A stretch of DNA of 64,000 nt, taken from the NCBI RefSeq assembly GCF_004295485.1, contig NZ_CP036164.1, positions 2,170,001-2,234,000 of the forward strand. The letters run 5' to 3'. Positions 45,035-53,630 of this stretch are shown here, piece by piece (the stretch's first letter is position 1; each line of letters begins with the position of its first letter). Below the pieces are notes generated by a model. The model did not search any database and was not told where the DNA came from. It saw nothing but the letters and a program-made list of their open reading frames with translations. The DNA is from Janibacter limosus (GTDB taxonomy: Bacteria > Actinomycetota > Actinomycetes > Actinomycetales > Dermatophilaceae). Position numbers and translations under genes: made by a program.

Positions 45035-45847
45035 TCAGTGGTCGTCGGCGACCGCTGCGGCGATGTAGCTGGCCGCGAGGAGGGTGAAGACGAAGGCCTG
45101 CAGGAACTGCACCAGGATCTCGAAGATGACCATCACGCCCGCCATGAGGAAGGTCGGGACGGACAGGGCCTGCAGGAGGATTCCGTCACCCTGGAGCAGG
45201 AAGTAGAAGGCTCCGGTGACGAAGAGGTAGATCACCATGTGCCCGGCGAACATGTTGCCGAAGAGTCGCAGCGCGAGGGTGAGCGGGCGGGTGATGAAGT
45301 AGGTGATCAGCTCGAGCAGGAAGACGAAGGGCACGATCCACGCGGGCAGGCCCGGCGGGATCATGTGCTTGAAGTAGCCGCCCAAGCCCATCTTCTGGAT
45401 GCTGACCCAGTGGTAGACGACATAGACCACCAGCGTCAGGGCGATCGGGAACCCGACCTTGCCGGTGACGGGATTCATCGTCAGGAAGAAGGAACCCGCC
45501 AGGTTGTAGAAGAGCACCATCAGGAAGAGCGTGACCAGCAGGGGCACGAACTTCTTGAACTCCTTGGTCCCGATCATGTCGCGGGCCACCGAGTTGCGGG
45601 GGAAGTTGTAGACACCCTCGAGGAGCCACTGGCCCTTGCTGGGAACGACGGCGGCGTTCTTGCTCAGCACGATGAGGACGAGCGACAGGACGCCCGTGAT
45701 GATCGCGGCCCAGGCCATCTGGTTGGTCACCGTGATGGGACCGACCTCGAAGAGGGGCTGCCAGAAGATCGCCGGCGTCGGGGGCTGGTAGCTCTCGCCG
45801 CCGCCGGAAGCGGGCAGCAGCGCGGGAGCAAGCGCAGTCAGGGTCAC
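45035..45847 (-). CDS. atpB: F1Fo ATP synthase a subunit
   Basis: A 270-residue membrane subunit with the essential Arg in PLTLALRLFGNMFAGH and the C-terminal helix pair containing LVQFLQAFVFTLLAASYI. GTG start overlapping the stop of the upstream AtpZ-like gene (GTGA). Confidence 0.97.
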   Translation of the reverse strand: MTLTALAPALLPASGGGESYQPPTPAIFWQPLFEVGPITVTNQMAWAAIITGVLSLVLIVLSKNAAVVPSKGQWLLEGVYNFPRNSVARDMIGTKEFKKFVPLLVTLFLMVLFYNLAGSFFLTMNPVTGKVGFPIALTLVVYVVYHWVSIQKMGLGGYFKHMIPPGLPAWIVPFVFLLELITYFITRPLTLALRLFGNMFAGHMVIYLFVTGAFYFLLQGDGILLQALSVPTFLMAGVMVIFEILVQFLQAFVFTLLAASYIAAAVADDH

Positions 45848-46227
45848 TGAATCTCCTCGTTGTGTGGCTGGGCAGCCGTCGTCGGCCCCTTGCGGGTGTC
45901 AACAGTCAGGGGTGCCTGGGACGTACCGTAGCGGAGCCAGATGATGTAGAGCGACAGGGCCATCCCGATGATGATCCCCAGCGCGACAAGGCCGGTCACC
46001 TCGAGCCAGCGGTCGGCCAGCAGACCGAGCCCGCCGAAGACGATCGGCCCGGTGATCAGGTAGGCGAGAACCGTCGAGCCCATCGCATCGGCCTTGGCCG
46101 TGGGGCTGGGCAGGCTCGGGTCTGCGGTGTACCGCTCGGATCTCGCGGCGGCCTGCTCCGGCGTCGCCGATGCCTTGGTGACCAGACGTGGTGCTGGCAC
46201 GTGTGCGCGTCGTGCCTGGGCCCTCAT
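45844..46227 (-). CDS. AtpZ/AtpI-like F0F1-ATPase subunit
   Basis: A 127-residue protein with two helices (about 50-70 and 76-97, STVLAYLITGPIVFGGLGLL and LVALGIIIGMALSLYIIWL), matching the small AtpZ (PF09527-type) proteins encoded at the head of atp operons. These help c-ring or Mg2+/Ca2+ transport in some species. ATG at 46227 overlaps the upstream stop. Confidence 0.8.
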   Translation of the reverse strand: MRAQARRAHVPAPRLVTKASATPEQAAARSERYTADPSLPSPTAKADAMGSTVLAYLITGPIVFGGLGLLADRWLEVTGLVALGIIIGMALSLYIIWLRYGTSQAPLTVDTRKGPTTAAQPHNEEIQ

Positions 46228-46643
46228 GCGTGGCCACCCTGCGGGTAGACCTCGTGGCGGGCACGCACATAGCCGACCAGCTGGCCGACTTGCAACAGCA
46301 CGACCTCGACCACCGTGGCGGCGGCCGCGACCGGCCCCTGGAGCCAACCCATCTGGGTCAGCACCGCGATGGCAGCGATGAGGACGATGATCTGGCCCAT
46401 GAAGACCAGGCCTGCACCAGCCATCGAGGCGCCGGGATCACCGGCGACGACGAGCGAGATGGCGATGACGCCCAGGAGCATCACGACGAAGGCGAGCAAG
46501 GAGCCGGCCAGTGCACTGAGGGCACCGTCAGCCCCCTTCGCCACGGCTCCGGCGATGGTCAGCAGCGCGGTCCCGACGACCCCGGCAACGAGGACACCTC
46601 GGCGCATGCCCTGCACGGGGCTGCGGCGGGAGGTCGACGACAT
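46224..46643 (-). CDS. atpI: ATP synthase protein I (AtpI)-like membrane protein
   Basis: A 139-residue protein with four helices (about 15-35, 42-64, 72-95, 102-122) and a short C-terminal basic segment VRARHEVYP. Position as first gene of the atp operon and topology match actinobacterial AtpI, a c-ring assembly factor. GAAGAG lies 6 nt before the ATG. Confidence 0.75.
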   Translation of the reverse strand: MSSTSRRSPVQGMRRGVLVAGVVGTALLTIAGAVAKGADGALSALAGSLLAFVVMLLGVIAISLVVAGDPGASMAGAGLVFMGQIIVLIAAIAVLTQMGWLQGPVAAAATVVEVVLLQVGQLVGYVRARHEVYPQGGHA

Positions 46644-46702
46644 CGGCTCTCTTCGGGACGGGAGCAGGAAGTGCTCGTGGGGTGGCCCGACCGCGATCGG
46701 TG

Positions 46703-46730
46703 GGCGCTTGTGAAAGTTTACACAAGCGCC
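46703..46730. terminator. Hairpin between wecA-like gene and the atp operon
   Basis: GGCGCTTGTG (46703-46712) and its exact complement (46721-46730) enclose AAAGTTTA. It lies 32 nt after the stop of the glycosyltransferase gene and 60 nt before atpI, so it can end the upstream transcript or act at the atp promoter. Confidence 0.55.
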
Positions 46731-46761
46731 GGGAGGGCCACCAATCCGCCCACCCGTTGGG

Positions 46762-47898
46762 TCACGTGTCCACCCGTCGGCCGCCCCGGTCGTACGTCTT
46801 GGGCCGGTGACCGGGGGCGGAGAACCGGGGCAGCCAGGTCGTCAGGCCGGCGGCCAGGGCCAGCAGGACCGCTCCCCCGATGCCGGCCACGAGGGGCGGC
46901 AGCACGACGAAGCTCACCGATCCCATGGCCATGACGAAGCCCCACAGCCACAGCAGCATGACCGCTCGCCGGTGGCCGTGGCCGATCTTGAGCATCCGGT
47001 GGTGCAGGTGCTGGCTGTCCGCCTGCCAGGGGCGCTGGCCACGAGCGGTCCGCCGCACCACGGCCCACACGACGTCGAGCAGCGGCAGCATCATGATCGA
47101 GATCGGGACGAGCAGCGGGAGGATCGTGGCCGCGAGCTGGTTCGTGCTCACCTGGGTGGGGTTGATCTGCCCCACGTTGAGGATCGTCGCCGCGGCGAGG
47201 AGCAGACCGAGGGTCAGGGCCCCCGAATCCCCCATGAAGAGCTTGGTCGGGAAGACGTTGTGCGGCAGGAAGCCCAGGCAGACCCCGGCCAGAGCGGCAG
47301 AGACGAAGGTCGCCGACGAGAAGACATTGGGCGGCGCATAGCTGGCCGAGATGACGTAGCTGTAGATGAAGAAGGCGACCGCCGCGATGGCCACGAGCCC
47401 GGCGGCCAGACCGTCGAGGCCGTCGATGAAGTTCACCGCGTTGATGCACAGCACGACGACGAAGACGGTCAGCAGCACGAGGATCGGCGCTGGCAGCACG
47501 GTGACCACCCCGAGAGGCAGGGAGAAGAACTGCACCCCGCCGAAGGCGATGGCGGCCGCCGCGACGATCTGCCCGCCCAGCTTGGTCAGGGCATCGAGCT
47601 CGCGGATGTCATCGATGGCCCCGACGAGGCAGACGACGCCCGCACCGATGAGGATCCCGATGAGCTCGCCCGAGTCGAAGACCTGCCGCAGGAAGGGCAT
47701 CCGCCACGCGACGAGCGTGGCGGCGGCGTAGCCGAGGAACATGGCCACGCCGCCCAGCCGGGGCATCGGCACGACGTGCACGTCCCGCTCACGCACCTCG
47801 GTGAAGGCGCCCAGACGGATCGCCGCCGCCCGCATGAGCGGGACGAGCAGATAGGTCGTCGCGAGCGCGACGAGGAAGACGAAGACGTACTCCCTCAT
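46762..47898 (-). CDS. Polyprenyl-phosphate GlcNAc-1-phosphate transferase (WecA/TagO-like)
   Basis: A 378-residue protein with about 11 helices. It has the metal-binding VGAIDDIRELDAL, NAVNFIDGLDGLAAG, GDSGALTLG and the C-terminal HLHHRML motif of the WecA/Rfe family. It starts lipid-linked glycan synthesis (arabinogalactan linker or teichoic-type polymers) by moving GlcNAc-1-P to decaprenyl phosphate. In actinobacteria this gene is normally just upstream of atpI, as here. Confidence 0.92.
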   Translation of the reverse strand: MREYVFVFLVALATTYLLVPLMRAAAIRLGAFTEVRERDVHVVPMPRLGGVAMFLGYAAATLVAWRMPFLRQVFDSGELIGILIGAGVVCLVGAIDDIRELDALTKLGGQIVAAAAIAFGGVQFFSLPLGVVTVLPAPILVLLTVFVVVLCINAVNFIDGLDGLAAGLVAIAAVAFFIYSYVISASYAPPNVFSSATFVSAALAGVCLGFLPHNVFPTKLFMGDSGALTLGLLLAAATILNVGQINPTQVSTNQLAATILPLLVPISIMMLPLLDVVWAVVRRTARGQRPWQADSQHLHHRMLKIGHGHRRAVMLLWLWGFVMAMGSVSFVVLPPLVAGIGGAVLLALAAGLTTWLPRFSAPGHRPKTYDRGGRRVDT

Positions 47899-47926
47899 GG
47901 CGCCCCTGCTCCTGCTCCGAGCAGGA

Positions 47927-49204
47927 TCAGCGCGGGTAGGCGGGGAAGCGGGTGACCAGGTCGGTCACCTGAGCACGCACCTCGCGCGACACCTCGTGGT
48001 CGGGGTCGGCGTCGCCCGTGGTCACGGCCGTGTGGATGAGCTCGGCGATCTTGACCATCTCGTCGGCGCCCATGCCCTGCGTCGTGACGCACGGGGTGCC
48101 CACGCGGATGCCCGAGGCGATCGAGGGCTTCTGCGGGTCGTTGGGGATGGCGTTCTTGTTGAGGGTGATGCCGGCCGCGTCGCAGCGCGCCTCGGCGTCG
48201 ACACCGGTGACGCCCACGCCCTGCAGGTCGAGCAGCGCCAGGTGCGTGTCCGTGCCACCGGTCGTGGGGCGGATGCCGCGGGCGAGCAGCTCCTTGGCCA
48301 GGACCTGCGAGTTGGCGATGACGTCCTTGGCGTACTGCTGGTACTCGGGGGTCGCGCACTCCTTGAAGTTGACCGCCTTGGCCGCGATGGTGTGCATCTG
48401 CGGCCCGCCCTGCATCATCGGGAAGATCGCCTTGTCGAGCGCCTTGGCGTGCTCCTCCTTGCACACGAGGGCACCCGAGCGGGGGCCACGCAGCACCTTG
48501 TGGGTGGTGAAGGTCACGACGTCGGCGTGGGGCACGGGGCTCGGGATCGCCTTGCCGGCCACCAGGCCGATGAAGTGGGCGGCGTCGACCCACATGATCG
48601 CGCCGACCTCGTCGCAGATCGCGCGGATCCGCTCGAAGTCGATCAGTCGCGGGATCGCCGAGCCGCCCGAGCAGATGACCTTGGGCCGGTGCTCCTTGGC
48701 CAGGCGCTCCATCTCGTCGTAGTCGACGTCCTCGGTCTCGGGGTGGACGCCGTAGTGGACTGCGTCGAACCACTTGCCGGAGAAGGAGACCTTGGTGCCG
48801 TGGGTCAGGTGCCCGCCGTGCGGCAGGGACATCGCCAGGATCTTCTCACCCGGCTGCAGGAAGGCGCCGTAGACGGCCTGGTTGGCGCTGGCACCGGAGT
48901 GGGCCTGCACATTGGCGTGCTCGGCGTCGAGGAGGCTCTTGGCCCGCTCGATCGCGAGGGTCTCGGCCTTGTCGACCTCGGAGCAGCCCCCGTAGTAGCG
49001 ACGCCCCGGGTAGCCCTCTGCGTACTTGTTGCTCAGCGTCGACCCGAGCGAGGTCAGGACCTCCGGGGAGGAGATGTTTTCGCTGGCGATGAGCTGCAGC
49101 CCGCCGCGGATGCGGTCGAGCTCGCTGGTGAGCACACCCGCGATCTCCGGGTCGAAGGCGCTCAGGGCGCCGAAGTCGGAGCCGTAGAAGGTGTCGTCGG
49201 TCAT
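47927..49204 (-). CDS. glyA: Serine hydroxymethyltransferase
   Basis: A 425-residue PLP enzyme interconverting serine and glycine with tetrahydrofolate. The PLP lysine lies in VVTFTTHKVLRGPRSG; SENISSPEVL and GGCSEVDKAE fit the family. The ATG overlaps the stop of the tsaC-like gene (ATGA), an arrangement not universal in this block. Confidence 0.97.
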   Translation of the reverse strand: MTDDTFYGSDFGALSAFDPEIAGVLTSELDRIRGGLQLIASENISSPEVLTSLGSTLSNKYAEGYPGRRYYGGCSEVDKAETLAIERAKSLLDAEHANVQAHSGASANQAVYGAFLQPGEKILAMSLPHGGHLTHGTKVSFSGKWFDAVHYGVHPETEDVDYDEMERLAKEHRPKVICSGGSAIPRLIDFERIRAICDEVGAIMWVDAAHFIGLVAGKAIPSPVPHADVVTFTTHKVLRGPRSGALVCKEEHAKALDKAIFPMMQGGPQMHTIAAKAVNFKECATPEYQQYAKDVIANSQVLAKELLARGIRPTTGGTDTHLALLDLQGVGVTGVDAEARCDAAGITLNKNAIPNDPQKPSIASGIRVGTPCVTTQGMGADEMVKIAELIHTAVTTGDADPDHEVSREVRAQVTDLVTRFPAYPR

Positions 49205-50019
49205 CGCGGGGCCTCCGTGTCGGGGGTGGGGTCTGTGGACGGGTCGTCCGGGGTGTCACTGCTCGAAGGGAGATCCTCCCACTGCTGCGGGTCGGCAGCA
49301 TCGGTGGTCTCGTCAGCTTCGGTGGTCTCGCCACCATCGGTGGTCTCGTCAGCTTCGGTGGTCTCGTCAGCATCGGCGATCTCGTCGAAGCCGGCCCCGA
49401 GGATCTCCTCGAGGCGCTCACGTGCGATGGCGCCCTCGCGCAGGACGACCGGGGTCTCCCCCGTGCAGTCGATGATCGTCGACGGCTCCTGGGAGGTGCG
49501 CGGACCACCGTCGAGGTAGACGCTGACGGCCGGGCCGAGCTGCACGGCCGCGTCCGTGATCGTGGTCGCGGCGGGCTCACCCGTGCGGTTGGCGCTCGTG
49601 ACGGCCATCGGGCCGGTCTCGCGCAGCACCTCGAGGGCGACCTCGTCGTCGGGCATGCGCAGCGCCACGGTGCCGGCGGTCTCCCCCAGGTCCCAGTGGA
49701 GGGAGGGCTGGGCGAGCAGCACGAGCGTCAGCGGGCCGGGCCACAGCTCGTCGACGAGCCGGCGGGCCCAGTCGGGCACGGCGCGGGCGAGACCGTCGAT
49801 CGTGCGCACATCGGGGATGAGGACGGGCGGCGGCATCTCGCGCCCCCTCCCCTTGGCGGCCAGGACGTCGGCGACCGCGGACGCGTCGAAGGCGTCGGCC
49901 CCGATGCCGTAGACGGTGTCGGTGGGGATGACGACGACCTCACCCCGGCGGACGGCGTCGACCGTGGCGGCGACACTCTCCGCGCGGTCGCTGGAGGTCG
50001 CATCGACGACAGGACTCAT
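49201..50019 (-). CDS. tsaC: Threonylcarbamoyl-AMP synthase with acidic repeat tail
   Basis: A 272-residue Sua5/YrdC-family enzyme for the first step of tRNA t6A formation. The core (about 10-205) has VVIPTDTVYGIGADA, PGPLTLVL and VTSANRTGEPAA. The remaining 65 residues are an acidic low-complexity tail with imperfect DETTEADETTDGGETTEADE repeats encoded at about 49310-49385; usual homologues stop earlier or have a Sua5 domain instead. TAGGGT lies 6 nt before the ATG, so it starts the tsaC-glyA unit. Confidence 0.92.
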   Translation of the reverse strand: MSPVVDATSSDRAESVAATVDAVRRGEVVVIPTDTVYGIGADAFDASAVADVLAAKGRGREMPPPVLIPDVRTIDGLARAVPDWARRLVDELWPGPLTLVLLAQPSLHWDLGETAGTVALRMPDDEVALEVLRETGPMAVTSANRTGEPAATTITDAAVQLGPAVSVYLDGGPRTSQEPSTIIDCTGETPVVLREGAIARERLEEILGAGFDEIADADETTEADETTDGGETTEADETTDAADPQQWEDLPSSSDTPDDPSTDPTPDTEAPR

Positions 50020-50135
50020 GCGCCCACCCTATGCCGCCGACCGGCAGTTCCTCGCGCGTGCCACGCATGCGGACACCGCGGGCGGGGTAGGTGGTTGTGC
50101 GACCTGCCCTCACCCACCGGCCCATGGAGGAAGAC

Positions 50136-50210
50136 ATGCGTGGATCCAGTCTCATCTGGACGATCGTCGGCGTGCTGCTGATCATCGCCCTGCTCATCTT
50201 CATCTTCTGA
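50136..50210 (+). CDS. 24-residue single-helix membrane peptide
   Basis: MRGSSLIWTIVGVLLIIALL continues with IFIF and a TGA. A strong Shine-Dalgarno GGAGGAAG ends 5 nt before the ATG, and a perfect terminator follows 11 nt after the stop. It is almost wholly hydrophobic, so a small membrane peptide is expected. It resembles the hydrophobic stress-related peptides annotated in some actinobacteria, but I cannot name a family. It stands alone on the plus strand among minus-strand genes. Confidence 0.7.
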   Translation: MRGSSLIWTIVGVLLIIALLIFIF

Positions 50211-50220
50211 AGAACCCAGC

Positions 50221-50258
50221 ACGAAGGGGGTCCGGCCACGCGGCCGGACCCCCTTCGT
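50221..50258. terminator. Terminator with perfect 17-bp stem and CGAAGGGGG base
   Basis: ACGAAGGGGGTCCGGCC (50221-50237) pairs exactly with 50242-50258 around ACGC. It follows the 24-residue peptide gene. Confidence 0.85.
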
Positions 50259-50263
50259 CGTGT

Positions 50264-50326
50264 GCGGTCACCCCGAGCGGTCACGCCGAGCGGTCACCCC
50301 GAGCGGTCACGCCCATGCGGTCACCC
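50264..50326 (+). repeat. 13-bp tandem repeat at the 3' end of prmC
   Basis: CGGTCACCCCGAG-type units (with GAGCGGTCACG variants) repeat four to five times up to the prmC stop. Confidence 0.7.
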
Positions 50327-51196
50327 TCGACGGGCGGTGGTCGTCCGAGGACGTCCGGCCAGGTCTGCATGGTCGGCGACCTCGACCCAGGCGCCGGTGC
50401 CGGCGAGCGCCCGCGGCAGGCTCTGGCCCTGGCTGTCGGCGTGCTCCATGACGAGCAGGCCGCCGGGACGCAGCAGCCTGGCTGCGGTGGCGGCGACCCC
50501 GAGCGGGATCCGCAGCCCGTCCTCGCTGCCGCCGTAGAGCGCCAGGTCCGGGTCGTGCTCGGCGACCTCGGGCTCGAGCGGCACCATCCCGACGGGGACG
50601 TACGGCGGGTTGCTCACGACGACGTCGACCCGACCGACGAGGTCGGCGAGCCCGGGCACGCTCCCGGGGTCCGCGGTCGCGTCGGCGGCCACGAGGGTCA
50701 CCGACACCCCCGTCGACTCGACATTGCGCGCGGCCCAGGCGAGCGCGAGGTCACTGAGCTCGACGGCGGTCACCTCGGCCGTCGGCGCCTCGTCCGCGAC
50801 GGCGAGCGCGAGCGCACCGGAGCCGGTGCACAGGTCGACGACGAGCGGCGCATCGATGCCGGCGAGGGCGGCGAGCACGTGGTCGACCGCCTGCTCGGTC
50901 TCCGGCCGGGGGACGAAGACGCCCGGCCCGACGTGCAGCTCCAGCCGGCGGAAGGGAGCGGTGCCGGTCAGGTGCTGCAAGGGCACCCGGGTGGCGCGCT
51001 CCTCGACGAGGGCGGTGAAGCGCTCCGCGAAGCCGGAGCCGGGCACCGCCTCGAGGATCATCCGGCGCTCCACCTCACCGCGGTCGCAACCCAGCGCGTG
51101 GGCGGCGAGGAGGAGAGCGTCGATGCGAGGGGTGGGGACACCCCCTTCGTCCAGCGTGGCGGTGGCCGCATCGACCTGCGAGCGAAGGGAGGTCAC
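50321..51196 (-). CDS. prmC: Peptide chain release factor N5-glutamine methyltransferase
   Basis: A 291-residue protein that methylates the GGQ glutamine of release factors. It has the helical N-terminal domain, FVPRPETEQ, the SAM motif [16 protein letters not shown] and the catalytic SNPPYVP. GTG start overlapping the prfA stop (GTGA), so it is translationally coupled to its substrate's gene. Confidence 0.95.
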   Translation of the reverse strand: MTSLRSQVDAATATLDEGGVPTPRIDALLLAAHALGCDRGEVERRMILEAVPGSGFAERFTALVEERATRVPLQHLTGTAPFRRLELHVGPGVFVPRPETEQAVDHVLAALAGIDAPLVVDLCTGSGALALAVADEAPTAEVTAVELSDLALAWAARNVESTGVSVTLVAADATADPGSVPGLADLVGRVDVVVSNPPYVPVGMVPLEPEVAEHDPDLALYGGSEDGLRIPLGVAATAARLLRPGGLLVMEHADSQGQSLPRALAGTGAWVEVADHADLAGRPRTTTARRG

Positions 51197-52278
51197 TCCC
51201 CTCCTCCTGCGAGGGCCGCGAGCCGCGCCTCCTCGTCGGCGCGCACCGCGGAGTCGATGATGGCGTCCATGTCGCCGTCGAGGACGGAGTCGAGGTGGTG
51301 GGCCTTGAAGCCGGTGCGGTGGTCGCTGATCCGGTTCTCCGGGAAGTTGTAGGTGCGGATCCGCTCGGAGCGGTCCACCGTGCGCACCTGCGACGAGCGG
51401 GCCTCCTTGGCCTCCGCGGCGGCCTCGTCCATCGCCATATGGTGCAGCCGGGCGCGCAGCACGCGCATCGCCGACTCCTTGTTCTGCAGCTGGGACTTCT
51501 CGTTCTGGCAGGAGACGACCGTGCCGGTGGGCAGGTGGGTGATCCGTACCGCGGAGTCGGTCGTGTTGACCGACTGCCCGCCGGGGCCGGAGGAGCGGTA
51601 GACGTCGATCTTCAGGTCGTTGGGGTCGAGCACGACCTCCGTGGTGTCCTCGACGTCAGGCATGACCCACACGCCGGCAGCGGAGGTGTGGATGCGGCCC
51701 TGGCTCTCGGTGACGGGGACACGCTGGACGCGGTGGACTCCCCCTTCGTACTTCAGGCGGGCCCACGGCGCGGAGCCCGGCTCGACGGCGCCCTTGGCCG
51801 AGACGGCCACCCGCACGTCCTTGTACCCGCCCAGGTCGGACTCGGTGGCGTCGAGCAGGCGGGTCTTCCAGCCGCGCTTCTCGGCGTGCCGCAGGTACAT
51901 CCGCAGCAGGTCACCGGCGAAGAGGGCCGACTCCTCGCCCCCTTCGCCCGCCTTGATCTCGAGGATCACGTCGAGGTCGTCGTCGGGGTCGCGGGGGATG
52001 AGCAGGCGACGGATCCGGTCCTCGAGGTCGCTCACGGTCTGCTCCAGCTGCGCGACCTCCTCGGCGAAGGCGGCGTCCTCGGCGGCCAGCTCACGGGCGG
52101 CCTCGAGATCCCCGCTCGCCTCGTCGAGCTCGCGCTGGGCGGTGACGACGGGGGTCAGCTCCGCATAGCGGCGGTTGACCCGGCGCAGCCGGTCCGGGTC
52201 GCCGATGACAGCCGGGTCGGCGAGCGAGGTCTCCAGCTGGGCGTGCTCGGCGAGCAGGCTCTCGACGGACTCGAGCAC
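51193..52278 (-). CDS. prfA: Peptide chain release factor 1
   Basis: A 361-residue RF1. The peptidyl-tRNA hydrolysis motif is [12 protein letters not shown], and the stop-codon recognition region has the PAT-type motif of RF1 near residue 190 ([16 protein letters not shown] marks the flank). GTG start. Confidence 0.97.
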   Translation of the reverse strand: MLESVESLLAEHAQLETSLADPAVIGDPDRLRRVNRRYAELTPVVTAQRELDEASGDLEAARELAAEDAAFAEEVAQLEQTVSDLEDRIRRLLIPRDPDDDLDVILEIKAGEGGEESALFAGDLLRMYLRHAEKRGWKTRLLDATESDLGGYKDVRVAVSAKGAVEPGSAPWARLKYEGGVHRVQRVPVTESQGRIHTSAAGVWVMPDVEDTTEVVLDPNDLKIDVYRSSGPGGQSVNTTDSAVRITHLPTGTVVSCQNEKSQLQNKESAMRVLRARLHHMAMDEAAAEAKEARSSQVRTVDRSERIRTYNFPENRISDHRTGFKAHHLDSVLDGDMDAIIDSAVRADEEARLAALAGGGE

Positions 52279-52356
52279 GGGGACCTCCGGGTCGTGGTGC
52301 GGGCGGGTGGTGGCCCGCGGGCGCAGCTGCGGGTGGACGTGCGGGTGGAAACACGG

Positions 52357-52393
52357 ATGCGCCGGTCAGCCCGCGTGGGGCTGACCGGCGCAT
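52357..52393 (-). terminator. rpmE terminator hairpin
   Basis: ATGCGCCGGTCAGCCC (52357-52372) pairs exactly with 52378-52393; it starts 9 nt after the rpmE stop on the minus strand. Confidence 0.8.
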
Positions 52394-52401
52394 CGGAGGA
52401 A

Positions 52402-52617
52402 CTACTTGGCCTCGGCCTTGCCGTAGCGCTTCTGGAAGCGGGCCACGCGGCCACCGGTGTCCATGATCTTCTGCTTGCCCGTGTAGAAGGGGTGGCACTG
52501 GCTGCACACCTCAGCCTTGATCTGGTGGTCCGGCTTGGTGCTGCGGGTGGTGAAGGTGCTGCCGCAGGTGCACGTGACGACCGTGCTCTCGTACGTGGGG
52601 TGGATGTCCTTCTTCAC
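52402..52617 (-). CDS. rpmE: Ribosomal protein bL31, zinc-binding form
   Basis: A 71-residue protein starting [20 protein letters not shown] (GTG start). The two Cys sets CTCG and [10 protein letters not shown] make it the zinc-containing C+ form, used when zinc is available; the C- paralogue is not in the window. An upstream in-frame extension lacks homology and is rejected. Confidence 0.97.
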   Translation of the reverse strand: MKKDIHPTYESTVVTCTCGSTFTTRSTKPDHQIKAEVCSQCHPFYTGKQKIMDTGGRVARFQKRYGKAEAK

Positions 52618-52812
52618 GTGGTACTCCTTGAGTCTGAGTCGTCCGGGTCGGCGTTGCGCCCTCGCTGGGCCGACAACTGCGGGCTCTGTGCCGCGTGCCG
52701 TGAACCGGACCGCCTGTGAATTGTGCCAGACGTGACACAAGGGTCCAAACACACGACCAGGGGTCCTTGTTCCCGTCGTCGTCCGGGCGTCGTCGTGCGG
52801 CAGGATGGGGTC

Positions 52813-53382
52813 ATGGCACCACGTCCCCGCCGCCTGCCTCGCCGCACTCCCCGCGATCGAGGAAGGGAGCCGGCCCCCGGGCCCGTCGAGGGCTCGGTGA
52901 TCCGCCCGGCGGTCCCCGGTGACATCGCGACGATCATCGCCCTGCGGGCGCTGATGTTCGAGGCCATGGGGACCTCCGCAGAGGCGATCTCCGACATCGA
53001 CTGGCAGCAGGACGCCTCGCGCTGGCTGCAGCAGCACCTCACGGACGAGCGCGTGCACGTCGTCGTCGCAGAGGCCAACGGCACGGTCGTCTCGTGCGCC
53101 ATCGGGCAGGTGCTCGACCTGATGCCCTCACCGACCCGCACCAGGGGTGGCGGGCTCGTCACCAACATCGCGACCTTCCCCCGGCACCGCCGGCTCGGCT
53201 TCACCCACGCGGTCCTGGAGGCGCTGCTCGGGTGGTTCGAGGAGGAGACCGACGTCGAGGTCGTCACCCTCAACGCCACCGAGGCCGGACGCGACATCTA
53301 CGACCAATTCGGCTTCGTCGCCTCGACCTTCCCCGAGATGCGGCTGCGTCTGGAGCGCCCGGCCGAGCCCGACGAGGACTGA
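52813..53382 (+). CDS. GNAT-family N-acetyltransferase
   Basis: A 189-residue protein with a basic Arg/Pro-rich N-terminus (1-32) and a GNAT fold: [41 protein letters not shown] (the acetyl-CoA loop, with R-x-x-G-like RHRRLG) and [14 protein letters not shown]. The acceptor is unknown. CAGGAT lies 6 nt before the ATG (leaderless pattern), favouring it over an upstream extension of 30 codons. Confidence 0.8.
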   Translation: MAPRPRRLPRRTPRDRGREPAPGPVEGSVIRPAVPGDIATIIALRALMFEAMGTSAEAISDIDWQQDASRWLQQHLTDERVHVVVAEANGTVVSCAIGQVLDLMPSPTRTRGGGLVTNIATFPRHRRLGFTHAVLEALLGWFEEETDVEVVTLNATEAGRDIYDQFGFVASTFPEMRLRLERPAEPDED

Positions 53383-53466
53383 GGACTGCTCCCCCTTCGG
53401 CCGGGGCAGGTGACACCCCGGGGCGGACAACCGAGGGCCCACCGACACCCGAGGGCCCACCGACAC

Positions 53467-53528
53467 CCGAGGCAGGTCACGTCATGCAGCTAGATCCAGG
53501 ATTTCGTGCATGACGTGACCTGCCTCGG
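53467..53528. terminator. Perfect 22-bp inverted repeat with 18-nt loop
   Basis: 53467-53488 (starting CCGAGGCAGGTCACGTC) is the exact complement of 53507-53528. The loop is GCTAGATCCAGGATTTCG, itself AT-rich for this DNA. Located between convergent GNAT and rho genes; termination is likely, though its length is unusual. Confidence 0.7.
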
Positions 53529-53564
53529 CCTTGGGGTGAGCGGGCTCGGCCTTGGACGGACATG

Positions 53565-53610
53565 ACGAAGGGGGTCGACCCGCAACGTGGTGCGGGTCGA
53601 CCCCCTTCGT
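53565..53610. terminator. rho terminator, perfect 20-bp stem with CGAAGGGGG base
   Basis: ACGAAGGGGGTCGACCCGCA (53565-53584) pairs exactly with 53591-53610, 20 nt beyond the rho stop. Confidence 0.85.
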
Positions 53611-53630
53611 CGCGACTGGGGCGAGAACCG

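Larger units (their letters stand above)
53383..53630. other. Intergenic region with two strong hairpins and a short tandem repeat
   Basis: After a CCCCCTTCG motif it contains CGAGGGCCCACCGACACC repeated twice (about 53435-53468), then the 22-bp inverted repeat at 53467-53528 and the rho terminator at 53565-53610. No gene is seen. Confidence 0.7.

Noticed and set aside
46807..47955. Long plus-strand frame opposite the WecA-like gene
   Set aside because: Composition (His/Asp/Gln/Arg-rich) is typical of antisense frames in this DNA; the minus-strand gene is canonical.
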